Of a stretch of DNA of 64,000 nt, positions 60,781 through 64,000 are shown in pieces. The notes below the pieces were generated by a model, which saw only the letters and a list, made by a program, of their open reading frames with translations, was not told the DNA's origin and made no database searches. The DNA comes from Deinococcus puniceus (lineage in GTDB: Bacteria > Deinococcota > Deinococci > Deinococcales > Deinococcaceae), in assembly GCF_001644565.1 (NCBI RefSeq), contig NZ_CP011387.1:2705001-2769000 (forward strand), read 5' to 3'. The position numbers were made by a program, and so were the translations under genes. The first letter of the stretch is position 1. Each line of letters starts with the position of its first letter.

Positions 60781-60950
60781 GCCTCAGCCTGCACCGCCTT
60801 AGCCGCGCCGGGGTGAGGGGAAGATTCAGGGCCGCAGAGCTTTTGGCCCCCCAAGCCGGAAGGCCGACGCCCACGCATTCTGTCCGGCAGTCAGCAACAG
60901 TATGGCCAAAAACAACGTCCTACACACTCTTTTTCTGAATCTGACGCGAT

Positions 60951-60980
60951 TTGGCAAGAAGGCGGGTGGCAGCGTACACT
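60951..60980 (+). promoter_or_regulatory. Promoter for dnaG
   Basis: TTGGCA (60951-60956) and TACACT (60975-60980) are 18 bp apart, about 70 bp before the dnaG start. A GGGGGGTGAGG purine site precedes the ATG. Confidence 0.65.
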
Positions 60981-61046
60981 GCGCTTCTAGCTCTGTTGAG
61001 TTCACGCAGATCGAACAACCACAGCGCCGGGGGGTGAGGCAAACAC

Positions 61047-62837
<1,791 letters not shown>

Positions 62838-62894
62838 AGACAGAGGGTCAACGTTCTCACAGGGAATCAGGCCAAACCCCACATACTGAGCGCC

Positions 62895-63854
62895 ATGACC
62901 CTGTTTCGTGGCCTGATCTTGTGCGCCAGCTTTTGCCTCGCTTCAGCGGGTGGGCAAGGTTCGCCCCCTTTGCCGTCAACGCCGTTGCAGCAGTCCGGCT
63001 CCTCTCAGGGCAGCTCCTCTCAAAACTTTGACGAGCAGAACGCCGCCATCGCCCGCCTCGCGCCCGCTTTTGGTGGCTACTACACCCAAGACAAGTTGCT
63101 CTATATCGTGACCACTCTGGACGATGAGGCGGCCCGGCAGACCGCTGTAGAAACCCTGTTTGCACAACAGGGCGAGCAATTGCGCCGCAACGGATTCAGC
63201 CCGCAACAGGTTAGATTTGTACGTGGGCAATTTAATGCCGCGCAGCTGTTGCAGGCCAAGGAAGTTGTTCAAGGCGTCCGGGGATGGACAGGGTTGGGAA
63301 TTGACCAGAAGCTCAACCGTGTGGATGTGCGGTTGGCGTTGCCCGTGCTAGAAGCTGACGCGCAGGCTTTCGTTGCGCGGCGGCTTCCAGCTGGCATAGT
63401 CGTCTTTACCTCGCGGCCGCCCCAAACGTTGCCGCCCGCAGACACCTTGCCACACCCCCACCGCGCCGTATTGAACGTCGAGTTAAAGGACAAAGCCGTC
63501 CAGATTCGCCTCGACCTTACCAATACGGGCCGCGAGCGCCTGCAATTTTCACACGGGGCTTGCGATTTTAGTTTTGAAGTGGTGCGGCTAGAGACAGGCG
63601 AAGTGGTGCGGCCCAGCCCAGCCGTTGACCTATGCGGCCTAGTGGGTCACCTGATCGACCTCAAGCCCGGCGCAACTCTGACTCTGGCATCTGGCACCTG
63701 GAATGTACGGACGCCTGAAGGTCAGGCCGCGCCACAAGGCCGCTACCTCATCCGGGCAGCCTTCGAGCTGTTTCAGAGTGACGGCAATGAGGCGACGAAC
63801 CATGTGATCCGTCCGGCAGATGTGGTGCTGGAACTGCCCGTTAAGGTTAACTGA
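62895..63854 (+). CDS. Secreted protein with C-terminal BsuPI-like domain
   Basis: This 319-residue protein has a signal peptide (MTLFRGLILCASFCLASAGG) and a Ser/Gln-rich linker. The C-terminal third (about 195-319) looks like a BsuPI/intracellular proteinase inhibitor-type beta-sandwich: VQIRLDLTNTGRERLQFSHG, CDFSFEVVRLETGEVV, and GRYLIRAAFELF. CATACT lies 7 nt before ATG 62895. Function unknown; a periplasmic role is likely. Confidence 0.72.
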   Translation: MTLFRGLILCASFCLASAGGQGSPPLPSTPLQQSGSSQGSSSQNFDEQNAAIARLAPAFGGYYTQDKLLYIVTTLDDEAARQTAVETLFAQQGEQLRRNGFSPQQVRFVRGQFNAAQLLQAKEVVQGVRGWTGLGIDQKLNRVDVRLALPVLEADAQAFVARRLPAGIVVFTSRPPQTLPPADTLPHPHRAVLNVELKDKAVQIRLDLTNTGRERLQFSHGACDFSFEVVRLETGEVVRPSPAVDLCGLVGHLIDLKPGATLTLASGTWNVRTPEGQAAPQGRYLIRAAFELFQSDGNEATNHVIRPADVVLELPVKVN

Positions 63855-63868
63855 GCCGCGCCGAACAG

Positions 63869-63901
63869 GAAAAATCCCACCCGTAAAGGTGGGACTTTTT
63901 T
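63869..63901. terminator. Bidirectional terminator before tRNA-Val
   Basis: TCCCACC (63875-63881) pairs with GGTGGGA (63888-63894), flanked by an A run on the left and a T run on the right, so it can serve both strands. Confidence 0.87.
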
Positions 63902-63905
63902 CTAT

Positions 63906-63980
63906 TGGTGGGCGGTATAGGACTTGAACCTACGACCTCTCGCGTGTGAAGCGAATGCTCTACCACTGAGCTAACCGCCC
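63906..63980 (-). tRNA. tRNA-Val (anticodon CAC)
   Basis: On the minus strand the acceptor GGGCGGT pairs with ACCGCCC, the anticodon loop TTCACAC carries CAC, and GGTTCAAGTCC forms the T-arm. CCA is encoded. The length is 75 nt. Confidence 0.97.
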
Positions 63981-64000
63981 GAAACCGTACTGCTGCGCCC

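Overview
The window is a high-GC bacterial chromosome segment that I assign to Deinococcus or a close relative. The support is an N-acylamino-acid/N-succinylamino-acid racemase of the Deinococcus type, DinB-fold proteins, a MrfA-like repair helicase, a futalosine-type UbiD decarboxylase, many short intergenic repeats, and a very frequent start architecture in which a -10 hexamer (TANNNT) lies 6-8 nt before the start codon. That architecture is the leaderless-mRNA pattern described for Deinococcus. No large insertion sequence, prophage, CRISPR array or rRNA operon is visible.

Layout. 1-8.4 kb: end of a UbiD decarboxylase, a DUF4173-like membrane protein, a DUF1266 protein, an M24 peptidase, an SDR, a HAD phosphatase, DedA and an asparaginase. 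8.5-13.2 kb: hemC, DinB, Dus, a GNAT and argB. 13.4-18.9 kb: a RimJ-type GNAT, an APH-like kinase flanked by two copies of a MITE, murI-rph, DoxX, DUF4287 and a VWA protein. 19-25.6 kb: a TetR regulator, a triple-ATP-cone 2-phosphoglycerate-kinase-like protein, a four-cluster ferredoxin and a DUF1998 helicase. 25.7-32.9 kb: tRNA-Gln, a DUF4384 protein, a GNAT-racemase operon next to an M42 peptidase, apaG, a PIG-L deacetylase, a DUF4870 protein, rnhA and a GNAT. 33-37.4 kb: two tandem MFS paralogues and a divergent SDR/HxlR pair. 37.6-42.5 kb: envelope and export genes glmU, lgt, tatC-tatA, and an SDR without the catalytic Tyr. 42.5-48.6 kb: Ohr, pdxH-mutM, pcp, a three-gene operon of unclear role and an orphan response regulator. 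48.9-54.4 kb: hisF-hisIE, a DUF4394 lipoprotein, 5-formyl-THF cyclo-ligase and a bicistronic pair of coiled-coil proteins. 54.5-64 kb: gcvT-gcvH-gcvP, small membrane proteins, a cupin, dnaG, a secreted protein and tRNA-Val.

Genes that work together: gcvT/H/P form the glycine cleavage system and meet one-carbon folate chemistry with the nearby 5-formyl-THF cyclo-ligase. hisF/hisIE overlap by 4 bp and act in histidine synthesis. tatA/tatC form the twin-arginine translocase. Lgt modifies lipoproteins such as the DUF4394 protein encoded 11 kb away. The racemase and its GNAT partner overlap by one base and fit an N-succinyl route from D- to L-amino acids.

The most unusual content is intergenic. 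There are nine copies of a ~100-bp structured repeat (one supplies the C-terminus of the cyclo-ligase), two copies of a 186-bp repeat carrying a perfect G-quadruplex motif, eight loci of degenerate TCTAAGGG arrays, a terminator-associated repeat, and a MITE pair that brackets and has rewritten the 3' end of the APH-like gene. Among proteins, the coiled-coil pair at 52.2-54.3 kb is the best candidate for an undescribed system.
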